Assembly: GCF_022812285.1 (NCBI RefSeq)
Contig: NZ_CP093300.1
Coordinates: 3,968,001-4,032,000, forward strand
Direction: 5' to 3'
Source of the DNA: Alkalihalobacillus sp. LMS39
Lineage (GTDB): Bacteria > Bacillota > Bacilli > Bacillales > Bacillaceae_F
Length of the DNA stretch: 64,000 nucleotides
Shown here: piece by piece, positions 7,780 through 16,715 of the stretch
Layout of the letters: each line of letters begins with the position of its first letter
How positions within the stretch are numbered: position 1 is the first letter of the stretch
Translations under genes and position numbers: made by a program
Notes under the pieces: generated by a model
The model's database searches: none
What the model was told of the DNA's origin: nothing
What the model saw: only the letters and a program-made list of their open reading frames with translations

Positions 7780-8768
7780 CGATACATTGCTCCATTCTTA
7801 TAATTAGGATTTAAAATATAATGACAGTCCTCTTCTAATAAAACTTTTTTTACGTTTTCAGCCGCTAATCGGGCCATCCGCATTCTCGTTTGAATACTTG
7901 CACTGCCGATATGAGGAAGGGTGACTACATTTGGAAGCTGTAGCAATGGGTCGTCTTTTGAGATTGGTTCACTTTCAAACACATCAAGTCCCGCTCCCCA
8001 TATTTTCTTCGTTTGAATCGCTTCCACTAACGCTTCCTCATTTACAATTCCACCTCTAGCGGTATTAATAAGAATGGCGTTGCTTTTCATCAGATTAAAC
8101 TGTTCAGTTGAAATTAAATTTTCTGTTTCTTTCGTATATGGTGTCATGACACAAATAAAGTCCGCCCGCTGTAACAAGTCGTCTAACGGTTTATATGTAA
8201 TCTCTAATTGTTTTTCTACTTCCGGCTTCTGTGTCCGACTAGTATATATGACTTTCATTCCAAAACCTTTTGCCCGTTTTACAACAGCCGTTCCAATTCT
8301 GCCTAATCCAATTAACCCAAGTGTTGTTCCCCATATATCTTGGCCTGTTAGAAGCATAGGGGACCATGTTTCCCATTCTCCTGAACGTAAGTATTGTTCT
8401 GCTTCTGGTATTCTTCTTGCTGTAGCCATAAGTAATGCAAACGTTAAATCGGCTGTTGTTTCCGTTAGGACTCCAGGTGTATTTGTGACAGCAATTCCGT
8501 GTTTTGTCGCAGTCTCTACATCAATGTTGTTAAAACCAACAGCCATATTACTAATGACTTTTAATGATTTTGCTTTTTCTAACAACTGGGCATCGATTTG
8601 TTCTGTTAATAAGCAAAATAAACCATCACATTGCGATATTTTTTCTTCTAGAATCCTTATGGGAACCGGTATATGTTCTTCTTCCCACATTTCCACATTA
8701 AAATCTTGTTCAAGTCCACTTTTAATTTCTGCTGGAATTTTCCTTGTAATAAATATTCTTTTTTTCAT
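7776..8768 (-). CDS. D-2-hydroxyacid dehydrogenase (glyoxylate/hydroxypyruvate reductase type)
   Basis: NAD(P)-dependent D-isomer-specific dehydrogenase of 330 aa. The Rossmann motif GLIGLGRIGTAVVKRA and the catalytic Arg, Glu and His segments (INTARGGIVNEEAL, FESEP, LPHIGSA) are intact. I chose the ATG at 8766-8768 because an AAGGGGTG site lies upstream; the longer reading adds about 21 untypical residues. It is translationally coupled to glycerate kinase, which favours hydroxypyruvate or glyoxylate over 2-ketogluconate, though B. subtilis YvcT-like activity cannot be excluded. Confidence 0.9.
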   Translation of the reverse strand: MKKRIFITRKIPAEIKSGLEQDFNVEMWEEEHIPVPIRILEEKISQCDGLFCLLTEQIDAQLLEKAKSLKVISNMAVGFNNIDVETATKHGIAVTNTPGVLTETTADLTFALLMATARRIPEAEQYLRSGEWETWSPMLLTGQDIWGTTLGLIGLGRIGTAVVKRAKGFGMKVIYTSRTQKPEVEKQLEITYKPLDDLLQRADFICVMTPYTKETENLISTEQFNLMKSNAILINTARGGIVNEEALVEAIQTKKIWGAGLDVFESEPISKDDPLLQLPNVVTLPHIGSASIQTRMRMARLAAENVKKVLLEEDCHYILNPNYKNGAMYR

Positions 8769-8796
8769 TACAATCACCCCTTCGCATTTTATTATA

Positions 8797-8843
8797 TAAA
8801 AATGCCTTAACGGTTTCATCTGAAAAACCATTAAGGCACTTTT
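8797..8843 (-). terminator. Terminator of the second acyl-CoA ligase gene
   Basis: TGCCTTAACGGTTT and AAACCATTAAGGCA pair with one mismatch around a short loop. On the minus strand a T run follows, and on the plus strand a shorter one. It separates the ligase from the dehydrogenase-glycerate kinase pair. Confidence 0.85.
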
Positions 8844-8870
8844 GATCTATTTAGTTTTACTTCCCCGCTC

Positions 8871-10583
8871 TTACGATGTTTTTTCGTCTTTTTCTGCTTT
8901 TTCTAATTTCTTTAGTTCTTCTTCGACTAAGACACGTCTTAATATTTTTCCGACTAATGTTTTCGGCAACTCATCCCTAAACTCATATAATTTCGGTGTC
9001 TTATATGCCGCTAGATTTTTACGACAATATTGATCAAGCTCTGCTTCTGTTACGGAATGTCCATCTTTTAAGACAACAAACGCTTTCACTGTTTCTCCTC
9101 GATAAGGATCAGGTACTCCTATAATGACCGCTTCTTGAATACTTTCATGTTCATATAATACTTCTTCAATTTCCCTTGGATAAATATTGAAGCCACCAGC
9201 TATAATCATGTCTTTTTTCCGATCAACGATGTAAAAATATCCATCTTCATCCATATAGCCCATATCTCCCGTTAAAAACCAATCATCTTTAAATGTTGCT
9301 GCTGTCGCTTCAGGACGGTTCCAATAGCCTTTCATGACTTGTGGACCGCGAACCATCACTTCCCCAACTTCCTTCGGTTGGGCAAATTCTCCTGTTTCAG
9401 CTGATAAAATCGCAACATCTGTATCTGGCCATGGCACTCCAATGCTGCCTTCTTTACGCTTTCCCCAAATCGGGGTTGATACAGCAACTGGAGACGTCTC
9501 TGTCAATCCATATCCTTCCACTAATTTCCCACCCGTTAATTTTTCAAACTTCTGCTGGACTTCTAACGGTAAAGGTGCAGCCCCACTTAAGCATGTTTCA
9601 ATTGAGGATAAGTCATACTCCTTAATTGTCGGCTCATTAATGAGTGACACATACATCGTTGGAGCTCCTGGGAATACAGTCACTTTATGTTTTTGGATTG
9701 CTTTTAACACGTCTTTCGGGTCAAATTTCGGTAATATAATCATTTTCGAGCGAAACATTATCGCTGAATTCATAATTACGGTCATCCCATATACATGGAA
9801 AAAAGGAAGAACGGCTAAAAATACTTCTTCACCTTTTTTGCTTTTATACATCCAGTGTAAACATTGTGTCGTATTCACAACAAGGTTTTCGTGGGTTAGC
9901 ATGACACCTTTAGCTGGGCCTGTCGTTCCACCTGTATATTGAAGTAAGGCAAGGTCTTCAGAAGGAGTCATCTCTACTAATGGTTCCTTCACACTTCCTT
10001 GCTTTAAAAAATCCATCAAATTTAATGTTTGATTATCGTATTGAACATCGATTTTGATTCCCATTTTTTTCTTTTGAATAAAAGGATAAATTAAGTTCTT
10101 AGGAAAAGGTAAATAATCTTTGATTCCAGTTACAATGACATATTCTAATGGTGTGTTTTCTCTTACTTTTGCCACTCTCGAATAGACTAAATCCAAACAA
10201 ACGATAACTTTTGCCCCCGAGTCATTTAATTGATGTTCAATTTCTCTCTCTACATAAAGAGGGTTTGTTTGTACAACGACAGCACCAATCATTAATGCTC
10301 CATAATAACAAATGACAGACTGTGGTGTATTTGCTAACATAATTGCAACCTTATCACCTTTTTTAACACCAATCGAAGATAATTGATTTGCAAATTGCTT
10401 CGATTGCGTATACACCTCGTGAAATGTCAGCTCCTTGCCTAAAAAGTGAAGGAGTTTCTTATCTGGTGTTTCTTCTGCTGCTTCCTTGAGGTAAGAAAAA
10501 AGTGTTCTGTCTTCATAAGCAATTGTTTCAGGTATCTCCTCTGGATAATGATTTAGCCACGGTTTTTCTTGTACCATTGTCAC
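8871..10583 (-). CDS. lcfA: Long-chain fatty acid-CoA ligase (second paralogue)
   Basis: Acyl-CoA ligase of 570 aa, clearly paralogous to the gene at 4804-6504 (shared KDYLPFPKNLIYPFIQKK and the hinge TGDMGYMDEDGYFYIVDRKKD). All catalytic motifs, including LQYTGGTTGPAKGVMLTH, are intact. The start is GTG (10581-10583), placed by a GGGAGGT site 8 nt upstream; an ATG two codons later is the alternative. Its position next to the DUF350 gene matches B. subtilis lcfA-yshE. Unlike its paralogue it shows no FadR-like site upstream but has a near-consensus cre. Confidence 0.94.
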   Translation of the reverse strand: MTMVQEKPWLNHYPEEIPETIAYEDRTLFSYLKEAAEETPDKKLLHFLGKELTFHEVYTQSKQFANQLSSIGVKKGDKVAIMLANTPQSVICYYGALMIGAVVVQTNPLYVEREIEHQLNDSGAKVIVCLDLVYSRVAKVRENTPLEYVIVTGIKDYLPFPKNLIYPFIQKKKMGIKIDVQYDNQTLNLMDFLKQGSVKEPLVEMTPSEDLALLQYTGGTTGPAKGVMLTHENLVVNTTQCLHWMYKSKKGEEVFLAVLPFFHVYGMTVIMNSAIMFRSKMIILPKFDPKDVLKAIQKHKVTVFPGAPTMYVSLINEPTIKEYDLSSIETCLSGAAPLPLEVQQKFEKLTGGKLVEGYGLTETSPVAVSTPIWGKRKEGSIGVPWPDTDVAILSAETGEFAQPKEVGEVMVRGPQVMKGYWNRPEATAATFKDDWFLTGDMGYMDEDGYFYIVDRKKDMIIAGGFNIYPREIEEVLYEHESIQEAVIIGVPDPYRGETVKAFVVLKDGHSVTEAELDQYCRKNLAAYKTPKLYEFRDELPKTLVGKILRRVLVEEELKKLEKAEKDEKTS

Positions 10584-10648
10584 TGGCAGTACCTCCCTTT
10601 TTTTAATAATACTCTCCTTTCACTTTCTCCTCTCTTTAATCTATTCTA

Positions 10649-10663
10649 TTGTAAACGCTTACT
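10649..10663. promoter_or_regulatory. Candidate CcpA binding site (cre) upstream of the second lcfA
   Basis: TTGTAAACGCTTACT matches the cre consensus WTGNAANCGNWWNCA at every defined position except the last. It lies about 65 bp before the gene. Catabolite repression of a fatty-acid activation gene would be logical. Confidence 0.5.
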
Positions 10664-10781
10664 TTTTTAAATACATTTTTTAAAATTTTATGAATATTCC
10701 TCATATTTTATTCCTAAAAGGGAATTTGGTGCGTGTAAAAAGAAGAACATAAGCTTAACTAACATTTTTATACTCCCTCTT

Positions 10782-10821
10782 TAAAAAAGCTGAGACAAAA
10801 GTAAACTCTTTTGTCCCAGCT
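10782..10821 (-). terminator. Terminator after the DUF350 gene and the small peptide ORF
   Basis: On the minus strand GCTGGGACAAAAG and CTTTTGTCTCAGC pair around a short loop and are followed by a T run. It begins only a few bases past the stop codon of the 27-codon ORF at 10827-10910. Confidence 0.85.
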
Positions 10822-10826
10822 TGGCG

Positions 10827-10910
10827 TTAAATATAAATGATGATAAAGATTATGCCTGCTAATATAAACAATCCACAACAAACATACATCACTTTCCAAA
10901 GTGTTTCCAC
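10827..10910 (-). CDS. Putative 27-aa single-pass membrane peptide
   Basis: A 27-codon ORF starting at GTG encodes METLWKVMYVCCGLFILAGI followed by IFIIIYI, which is one hydrophobic helix with a short charged N terminus. A GGGGAG ribosome site lies 6 nt before the GTG, and the ORF sits between the DUF350 gene stop (13 bp away) and the terminator, so it would be the last gene of that transcript. I do not recognise the peptide. The case rests on the ribosome site, position and composition; it could still be chance. Confidence 0.5.
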   Translation of the reverse strand: METLWKVMYVCCGLFILAGIIFIIIYI

Positions 10911-10922
10911 CGTATTCTCCCC

Positions 10923-11336
10923 TTATGTTGCAATGATACTTGCCCCTATTACAAAAGCCAATCCAATCGAAATGACCATTGAAATAAAGCCTACCGCATG
11001 ATTGCCATTTTTTATTTCTTCATCCACATTAAAGCTTGGCGTTAAAAATTCAAACATAAAATAACTCAAAAGGAGAAGGAAAAATCCGAAAACACCCCAT
11101 ACTAACATTCCTAAAAGCGACGCATGTTGGCTTATTGTATAGTGGAATATAATTGAAATTCCAATAATCTTGCCACCAGTTGCCATTGCAACAGCTAGAT
11201 TTCCTTTTTTAATTTCTACCCAATTGCTATATTTTGTGACAAGTTCAAAAATCGCCAAAAATACGATTATCCCTAATACAGCAACACTAAAATAACTCGC
11301 CGTTTGTACAAACGTATTTTCAAAGAAATGCTCCAT
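10923..11336 (-). CDS. yshE: DUF350 family membrane protein (YshE-like)
   Basis: Integral membrane protein of 137 aa with four predicted helices (about residues 15-35, 48-66, 73-95 and 113-135) and a polar cytoplasmic loop FLTPSFNVDEEIKNGNHAVG, which is the typical DUF350 repeat feature. The function of the family is not established. It starts 12 bp after the mutS2 stop, as in B. subtilis, where it is part of the mutSB operon. Confidence 0.85.
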   Translation of the reverse strand: MEHFFENTFVQTASYFSVAVLGIIVFLAIFELVTKYSNWVEIKKGNLAVAMATGGKIIGISIIFHYTISQHASLLGMLVWGVFGFFLLLLSYFMFEFLTPSFNVDEEIKNGNHAVGFISMVISIGLAFVIGASIIAT

Positions 11337-11348
11337 AGGCGGCCTCCC

Positions 11349-13703
11349 TTATTTAAACTCAACAACCGTATTTCCTAACCCACCTTCATTTGCTGCTGCA
11401 TCTTTTGCATGTTTAACATGTGGGTGCTTTTTCACTAATTCCTTTACTCCTTTTCGCAGAGCACCTGTCCCTTTTCCGTGAATAATTGATACACTATGAT
11501 ATCCAGCTAATAAAGCGTCATCTAAATATTTTTCTACCTTTAGCATCGCATCTTCGTACCGTTCTCCCCGAAGGTCTAGTTCAGGTTTTACATGAACATC
11601 ATTTCCTCTTATCGTAGCTAATGGTTTCGGCTCTTTTTTCTTGACTGTCTCTAGTGGCTGGATATCGTCCTTGGCCACTTTCATTTTCATAATTCCAATT
11701 TGAACCTGGAATTCACGTTCATTAATTTTATCGACGATAATTCCTTTTTGTCCAAAACTAAGTACTTTCACTTCATCCCCAGGTCGAACTTCCACCTCTA
11801 CTTTCTTAGGTTTCCGCTGTTTTTTACCTTGTTGTAAAGAAGGTGTTGCTTCTTCTAAACGCTTTTTCGCTTCAATTAATTTATGCTCTTTTATAGCATG
11901 GCTTTCTTTTTGTAATGTCCTTAACTCTTTTATAATTTGTTCTGCTTCTTGTTTTGCTTTTTTTACAGCTTCTTCTGCCTGGTTTTCTGCTTCTTCAAGT
12001 ACTTTCGCTTTTTCCTGCTCTAGTCCCTCCATTTGCCTTATTAAATCCGTTCGGAGTTGTTCTGCTTCTTTCCGAATATGACGTGCTTCTTCTAATTCAG
12101 CATCTGATGATTTTTTACTTTCTTCAAGTGACGCAATCATATTTTCTACTTGATTGGTTTCTTTTGTAATTTGACTTTTTGCCAGGTCAATAATAGATTC
12201 TTCTAATCCTAGTCTTCGTGAAATCGCAAAGGCATTACTTCGTCCGGGAACACCAATTAAAAGTCGATATGTTGGTCGTAATGTTTCCACATTAAATTCC
12301 ACGCTCGCATTCATGGCCCCTTCACGATTATAAGCATATCCTTTTAATTCACTATAATGGGTCGTAGCCACAACTCTAGCTCCACGCCGATACACATCAT
12401 CAAGGATCGCAATCGCTAAGGCTGCTCCTTCTGTTGGGTCTGTGCCAGCGCCTAATTCATCAAATAAAACTAAACTTTCATGGTCAACATGCTTTAAAAT
12501 TTCAACAATATTAACCATATGAGAAGAAAATGTACTTAAACTTTGTTCAATCGACTGCTCATCTCCAATATCAGCAAATACCGTTTTAAACACGGCCATT
12601 TCAGATCCTTCATCGGCTGGAATATGCAAACCGGACTGAGCCATGAGAGTTAGTAATCCGATTGTTTTTAATGTTACGGTTTTTCCCCCTGTATTTGGTC
12701 CGGTAATAATTAAAGATGAATATGATTGACCAAGGTCAACATCAATTGGTACAACCTCTTCTATTGGAATAAGCGGGTGTCTTGCTTTAAATAAAGAGAT
12801 TGAAAATTGGTCATTTAATTTCGGTTGAACGGCTTTGATTTTGTGACTGTATCTCGCTTTTGTAAAAATAAAATCTAGCTCACCTAACGCATCAACATTC
12901 AAGAGTAACTCATCAACAAATTCTGCGACCTTTCCTGTTAGTTCATGTAAAATTCTTTCTACTTCCTTAGCTTCGCTCATTTTTGCTGCGCGCAACTGAT
13001 TATTCATCGTAACAACAGCTTGTGGTTCGATAAATAAAGTTGCTCCAGAAGCCGATTGGTCATGAACAATCCCTCCAAATGAGCCACGATATTCTTGTTT
13101 AACTGGAACGACAAAACGATCATTTCGAATGGTCACGATGGCATCTGACAACATTTTTTGTGAGCTTTGAGAACGAGTAATACTTTCTAATTTTGAACGA
13201 ATTCCTGACTCTAAACTTCGAATTTGCTGACGGAAACCTCGGAGTTGTGGACTTGCTGAATCAAGCACTTCACCGTTATCACTAATACATTGTTTAATCT
13301 CACGTTCCATATCTGTTAACGGAATAATGACTTGAACAATGTCCCCTAGAAGGGGCAATTCCACTTCATCTTCAATCATTTCTTCGATAAACTTTTTAAG
13401 CCTTCTTGCCCCGTAAGAAGTACTTGCAATTTCTAATAGTTCAGCTGCATTTAAACTCGCCCCAATTTCCGCTCGTTTAACACTAGCCCGAATATCAAAA
13501 ATGCCTCCTAATGGGATTTGTCCTTTTAACCTGAGCACTTTTGTCGCTTCATATGTTTGCTCAAGCCAGATTAAGATTTCCTCTTTATCTGTTGATGGAG
13601 TTAATTCTTTAATTTTCAATCGGCCTAACGAAGAAGAAACATGCTCATAAAGCTGTTCTTTCATTTTCTCATACTCAAGTACTCGTAATACTTTTGCCTG
13701 CAT
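11349..13703 (-). CDS. mutS2: MutS2 family ATPase/endonuclease
   Basis: MutS2 of 784 aa, the usual Bacillus length. It has the MutS core and clamp region, the Walker A motif [14 protein letters not shown] at about residues 334-347, Walker [20 protein letters not shown], a long coiled coil (about 515-610) and a C-terminal Smr nuclease domain beginning [13 protein letters not shown]. The family acts on branched DNA and, in Bacillus, on collided ribosomes rather than in mismatch repair. It lies 22 bp downstream of polX in an operon-like array. Confidence 0.95.
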   Translation of the reverse strand: MQAKVLRVLEYEKMKEQLYEHVSSSLGRLKIKELTPSTDKEEILIWLEQTYEATKVLRLKGQIPLGGIFDIRASVKRAEIGASLNAAELLEIASTSYGARRLKKFIEEMIEDEVELPLLGDIVQVIIPLTDMEREIKQCISDNGEVLDSASPQLRGFRQQIRSLESGIRSKLESITRSQSSQKMLSDAIVTIRNDRFVVPVKQEYRGSFGGIVHDQSASGATLFIEPQAVVTMNNQLRAAKMSEAKEVERILHELTGKVAEFVDELLLNVDALGELDFIFTKARYSHKIKAVQPKLNDQFSISLFKARHPLIPIEEVVPIDVDLGQSYSSLIITGPNTGGKTVTLKTIGLLTLMAQSGLHIPADEGSEMAVFKTVFADIGDEQSIEQSLSTFSSHMVNIVEILKHVDHESLVLFDELGAGTDPTEGAALAIAILDDVYRRGARVVATTHYSELKGYAYNREGAMNASVEFNVETLRPTYRLLIGVPGRSNAFAISRRLGLEESIIDLAKSQITKETNQVENMIASLEESKKSSDAELEEARHIRKEAEQLRTDLIRQMEGLEQEKAKVLEEAENQAEEAVKKAKQEAEQIIKELRTLQKESHAIKEHKLIEAKKRLEEATPSLQQGKKQRKPKKVEVEVRPGDEVKVLSFGQKGIIVDKINEREFQVQIGIMKMKVAKDDIQPLETVKKKEPKPLATIRGNDVHVKPELDLRGERYEDAMLKVEKYLDDALLAGYHSVSIIHGKGTGALRKGVKELVKKHPHVKHAKDAAANEGGLGNTVVEFK

Positions 13704-13724
13704 CTACTTCTCTCCTTTTTGCCG

Positions 13725-15443
13725 TTACTTTTTTGTTTTGTTCTGTAAAAACGTATCGAGTTGCTCGTGTGACCATGTATTCACGATATCGTCTTTTGTT
13801 AATAACGCCTTTTTGGCGACACCGACTCCGATATGCATATCTTGTAATGTGTCTAGATGATGTGCATCTGTATTAATCGCAATTTTCACATTTTCTCTTT
13901 TGGCTTTTATTAGCCATTCTGTCGATAAGTCTAAGCGGTATGGACTTGCATTGAGCTCTAATATTGTATCCGTTTCTTTCGCAAGTTCAATCAGCATCTG
14001 TAAATCAACATCATAGCCTTTACGTTTGCCAATAATTCGACCTGTAGGATGAGCGATCATGTCAACATGATGATTGTGAACGGCTTCTGTTAATCGTTTC
14101 ATTATCGTATTTCTATCTTGAGAAAACGAAGAGTGAATTGAGGCAATAACAAAATCAATGGATTCAAGAAGCTCATCATTAAAATCCAATGTTGCATCAG
14201 GCAAAATATCCATTTCAATCCCTGTAAAAATTTTAAAATGAGGATATGCCTCATTTACCTTTGCGATTTCTTCCATTTGTTTTTTTAAACGGTCTTCCGT
14301 TAATCCATTTGCAACTTTTAAAAACTTAGAATGATCTGTTATTGCGATATAAGAGTACCCTCTTTTCATCGCTGCTAACGCCATTTCTTCGATAGAATAG
14401 GCCCCATCACTCCAAGTTGTATGCATATGTAAATCGCCTTTTATATCTTTTAATTCAACTAAAGAATGGTCATTTTGAAATAAGTCAATTTCTCCTTGTG
14501 CTTCTCTTGCTTCAGGTGGAATATAGCGTAACCCAAAATGCTGAAAGAAACTTTCTTCTGATTCAAACGTTTTTACATCCCCTGTTTCTAGATGTTCCAC
14601 ACCATATTCACTTATCTTTTCACCACGCTCTTTCGCCAATTGTCTCATCGACACATTGTGGTCCTTTGAGCCGGTAAAATGGTGTAACGTTGTTGCGAAT
14701 TGTTCTTTTGTCACTAATCTAAAGTCAACAGAAACTGGATACTCATATTCTAGTTCAACCGACACCTTTGTTTTTCCATTGGCAATAATATTACCGACAT
14801 GCTGTAAATGAATGAGCTTTTCACGGACTATATCAATTTGTTCTGTTGCAATAATAAAGTCTAAGTCTTTAACCGTTTCACTCATCCGGCGTAGACTACC
14901 TGCTCGTGAGTAAGAATCAATTTCTTGTATTTCTGCTAATTGACGTTCAATTTCATCAGCAATCGGCAACACAAACCATATGGGAAAGCGGTCTGGACGC
15001 TTTTCCACTTCTTCTATGGCAGCCATAATTTTTTCTTCTGTTTTTTTTCCAAAGCCAGGCAATGCTTGGACTTTTTTTTCTTCACAAGCGGCTTTTAAGC
15101 TAGCTAAGTCAACAACTTTTAACTCTTGAAATAACTTCCCAATTTTTTTACCACCTAGACCTGGTAGCTTCAATAAACCAATTAATCCTTCAGGAATTTC
15201 ATTTGCTAATTCCTTTAATAAGCTTGATTGCCCTGTTTGCTTTAATTCTAGAATCACTTCAGCTGTTCCTTTTCCAATTCCTTTTAACGAGGCTGGGTCA
15301 TCTAGTTCTTCTAATGTTCTTTCATCGGTTTCAAGTGCTTGTGCTGCTTTTCGATACGCTGATACTTTAAATGTATTTTCACCTTTAATTTCCATATATA
15401 TTGCAATTGTTTCTAATGTTTTAATGACATCTTTTTTGTTCAT
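13725..15443 (-). CDS. polX: DNA polymerase/3'-5' exonuclease PolX
   Basis: Family X polymerase of 572 aa. Order of domains: helix-hairpin-helix repeats (LKGIGKGTAEVIL, LPGLGGKKIGKLF, LPGFGKKTEEKI), the polymerase palm with GSLRRMSETVKDLDFI, and a C-terminal PHP exonuclease domain starting LHMHTTWSDGAYS. It fills gaps in base-excision repair. I chose the ATG at 15441-15443, the usual family start (MNKKDVIKTLETIAIYMEIK), preceded by AGGGTGG; the longer reading adds 12 unsupported residues. Confidence 0.94.
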   Translation of the reverse strand: MNKKDVIKTLETIAIYMEIKGENTFKVSAYRKAAQALETDERTLEELDDPASLKGIGKGTAEVILELKQTGQSSLLKELANEIPEGLIGLLKLPGLGGKKIGKLFQELKVVDLASLKAACEEKKVQALPGFGKKTEEKIMAAIEEVEKRPDRFPIWFVLPIADEIERQLAEIQEIDSYSRAGSLRRMSETVKDLDFIIATEQIDIVREKLIHLQHVGNIIANGKTKVSVELEYEYPVSVDFRLVTKEQFATTLHHFTGSKDHNVSMRQLAKERGEKISEYGVEHLETGDVKTFESEESFFQHFGLRYIPPEAREAQGEIDLFQNDHSLVELKDIKGDLHMHTTWSDGAYSIEEMALAAMKRGYSYIAITDHSKFLKVANGLTEDRLKKQMEEIAKVNEAYPHFKIFTGIEMDILPDATLDFNDELLESIDFVIASIHSSFSQDRNTIMKRLTEAVHNHHVDMIAHPTGRIIGKRKGYDVDLQMLIELAKETDTILELNASPYRLDLSTEWLIKAKRENVKIAINTDAHHLDTLQDMHIGVGVAKKALLTKDDIVNTWSHEQLDTFLQNKTKK

Positions 15444-15522
15444 TATTATCCCACCCTTTTTTTGCACTACTTCAATCATACCGATTATTGCAACAGAAAA
15501 TCAAATACAATGGGTGCATAGC

Positions 15523-15550
15523 AAAAAACTTCTCAGCAAGAGAAGTTTTA
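15523..15550 (-). terminator. Terminator of zapA-cvpA
   Basis: On the minus strand AACTTCTC and GAGAAGTT form a stem followed by six T, just past the cvpA stop. Confidence 0.8.
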
Positions 15551-15552
15551 CA

Positions 15553-16092
15553 TTATAGTTGATTATTTATCCAAATGTCTTTTATCCAATCTGATAAAAA
15601 CGGTGTATGATTTACAATGAATTGAGCAAGAGAGGATTGGTGTAGAAAACTTTGTACGATTTCAATTGGTAATAATGCAGCCACATTTAAGACGACAAAC
15701 ATAATTAAATATGCTTCAATAAAGCCTAAAACACCGCCTAACCATCCATTGACAGTTCGTAAAATGGGGAGGTGTGAAACAAAATCTAGCATTGACCCAA
15801 TAATTTGCATAATAATCTTTGTTCCAAAGAACAAAATGGCAAATGCAATCCCTGAATAATAAACATTTTCAAAATTAAACAATTCAATCAACATTGAAAT
15901 CGGACTTTCTGATGACATTTGTGGATACGGAATCCAAAGTCGAATATATGTAGCTAACTCACGGTGATACATATAAGCAACGACAAGTGAAACAATAAAG
16001 CCCGTTAAATGAATTAATTGTAGGATAAACCCTCTTCGTAATCCGATAAAAAAACTAAACAAAAGTATAATAAATAAAATGATACTAACCAT
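15553..16092 (-). CDS. cvpA: CvpA family membrane protein
   Basis: Membrane protein of 179 aa with four hydrophobic helices, including the N-terminal VSIILFIILLFSFFIGLRRG and a conserved glycine-rich NGWLGGVLGFIEAYLIMF segment characteristic of CvpA/YshB. The family was named for colicin V production in E. coli; its role in Gram-positives is unclear. The start overlaps the zapA stop by 8 bp, indicating coupling. Confidence 0.85.
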   Translation of the reverse strand: MVSIILFIILLFSFFIGLRRGFILQLIHLTGFIVSLVVAYMYHRELATYIRLWIPYPQMSSESPISMLIELFNFENVYYSGIAFAILFFGTKIIMQIIGSMLDFVSHLPILRTVNGWLGGVLGFIEAYLIMFVVLNVAALLPIEIVQSFLHQSSLAQFIVNHTPFLSDWIKDIWINNQL

Positions 16093-16351
16093 CGTTTTCC
16101 TCTTTCTCCCGATTCTCTAATTGCTGGAGCTTGTCTACTAATTTAATATACTCATCGACAACATTCACAGCAGTTAGAACGGCTAATCGTGTTGTATCTA
16201 AATATGGATTCATTTTTTTAATTTCTCTCATTTTATTATCGACAACAGCAGCAACATCTGCAACATGACTTGATTGCTCATAAGAAACCACTGTATATTG
16301 TTGACCATATATCGTTACGGTTGTTCGCTTTTTTTCTTTTTCATCTTCCAC
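16085..16351 (-). CDS. zapA: Cell division protein ZapA
   Basis: ZapA (88 aa) binds FtsZ and promotes bundling of the Z ring. The core TTVTIYGQQYTVVSYEQS is the family signature, followed by a C-terminal coiled coil (IKLVDKLQQLENREKEEN). I chose the GTG at 16349-16351 because TTAGGAGG lies 7 nt upstream; the ATG at 16369 lies upstream of that ribosome site. The protein then begins VEDEKEKKRTTVTIYG. It is coupled to cvpA. Confidence 0.9.
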   Translation of the reverse strand: MEDEKEKKRTTVTIYGQQYTVVSYEQSSHVADVAAVVDNKMREIKKMNPYLDTTRLAVLTAVNVVDEYIKLVDKLQQLENREKEENDG

Positions 16352-16563
16352 CAAAAAGCCTCCTAACATCCAAGGAAATCCTAAACTATATCATACCATG
16401 AAGCGTTCTCTATGAAAATATTTCATAACGATTTATTTAATGCTGATTGTTTTTTTCAAAATATAAAAGGCAATATATTTACTATCATACTATATTTTTT
16501 CCTAAATACACCATTTTTTTATGTTAGATGTCGAGAAGTTCAATAAGAAAAACCGTGTGAGTG

Positions 16564-16650
16564 TCTTTTCTTTAAACGAAGAGCGAAGCCCTGACAGCCT
16601 TCGCTCTTCTAGAATAGGCTTTCAAAACTTCACTGCTAGACCAAAACTTT
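16564..16650. repeat. Dispersed repeat, short copy (related to 34997-35140)
   Basis: GAAGAGCGAAG and CTTCGCTCTTC form a perfect 11-bp stem, followed by AGAATAGGCTTTCAAAACTT and CACTGCTAGACCAAAACTTT. The last about 55 bases match 35091-35140 at most positions, while an internal segment present in the other copy is absent here. Confidence 0.7.
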
Positions 16651-16660
16651 CCTTATCTTT

Positions 16661-16701
16661 TAAAAAAAGATACGCCAAAAGAAATTGCTCTTTGGCGTAT
16701 C
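16661..16701 (-). terminator. Terminator of pheST
   Basis: On the minus strand GATACGCCAAAG pairs with CTTTTGGCGTATC, followed by seven T. It lies 15 bp past the pheT stop. Confidence 0.9.
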
Positions 16702-16715
16702 CTCTACTCTTATTA

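Larger units (their letters stand above)
16352..16715. other. Intergenic region zapA-pheT with a dispersed repeat
   Basis: This 364-bp stretch lacks a credible gene. B. subtilis has rnhC here. It contains the promoter side of zapA, a dispersed repeat copy (16564-16650) and the pheT terminator (16661-16701). Confidence 0.75.
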
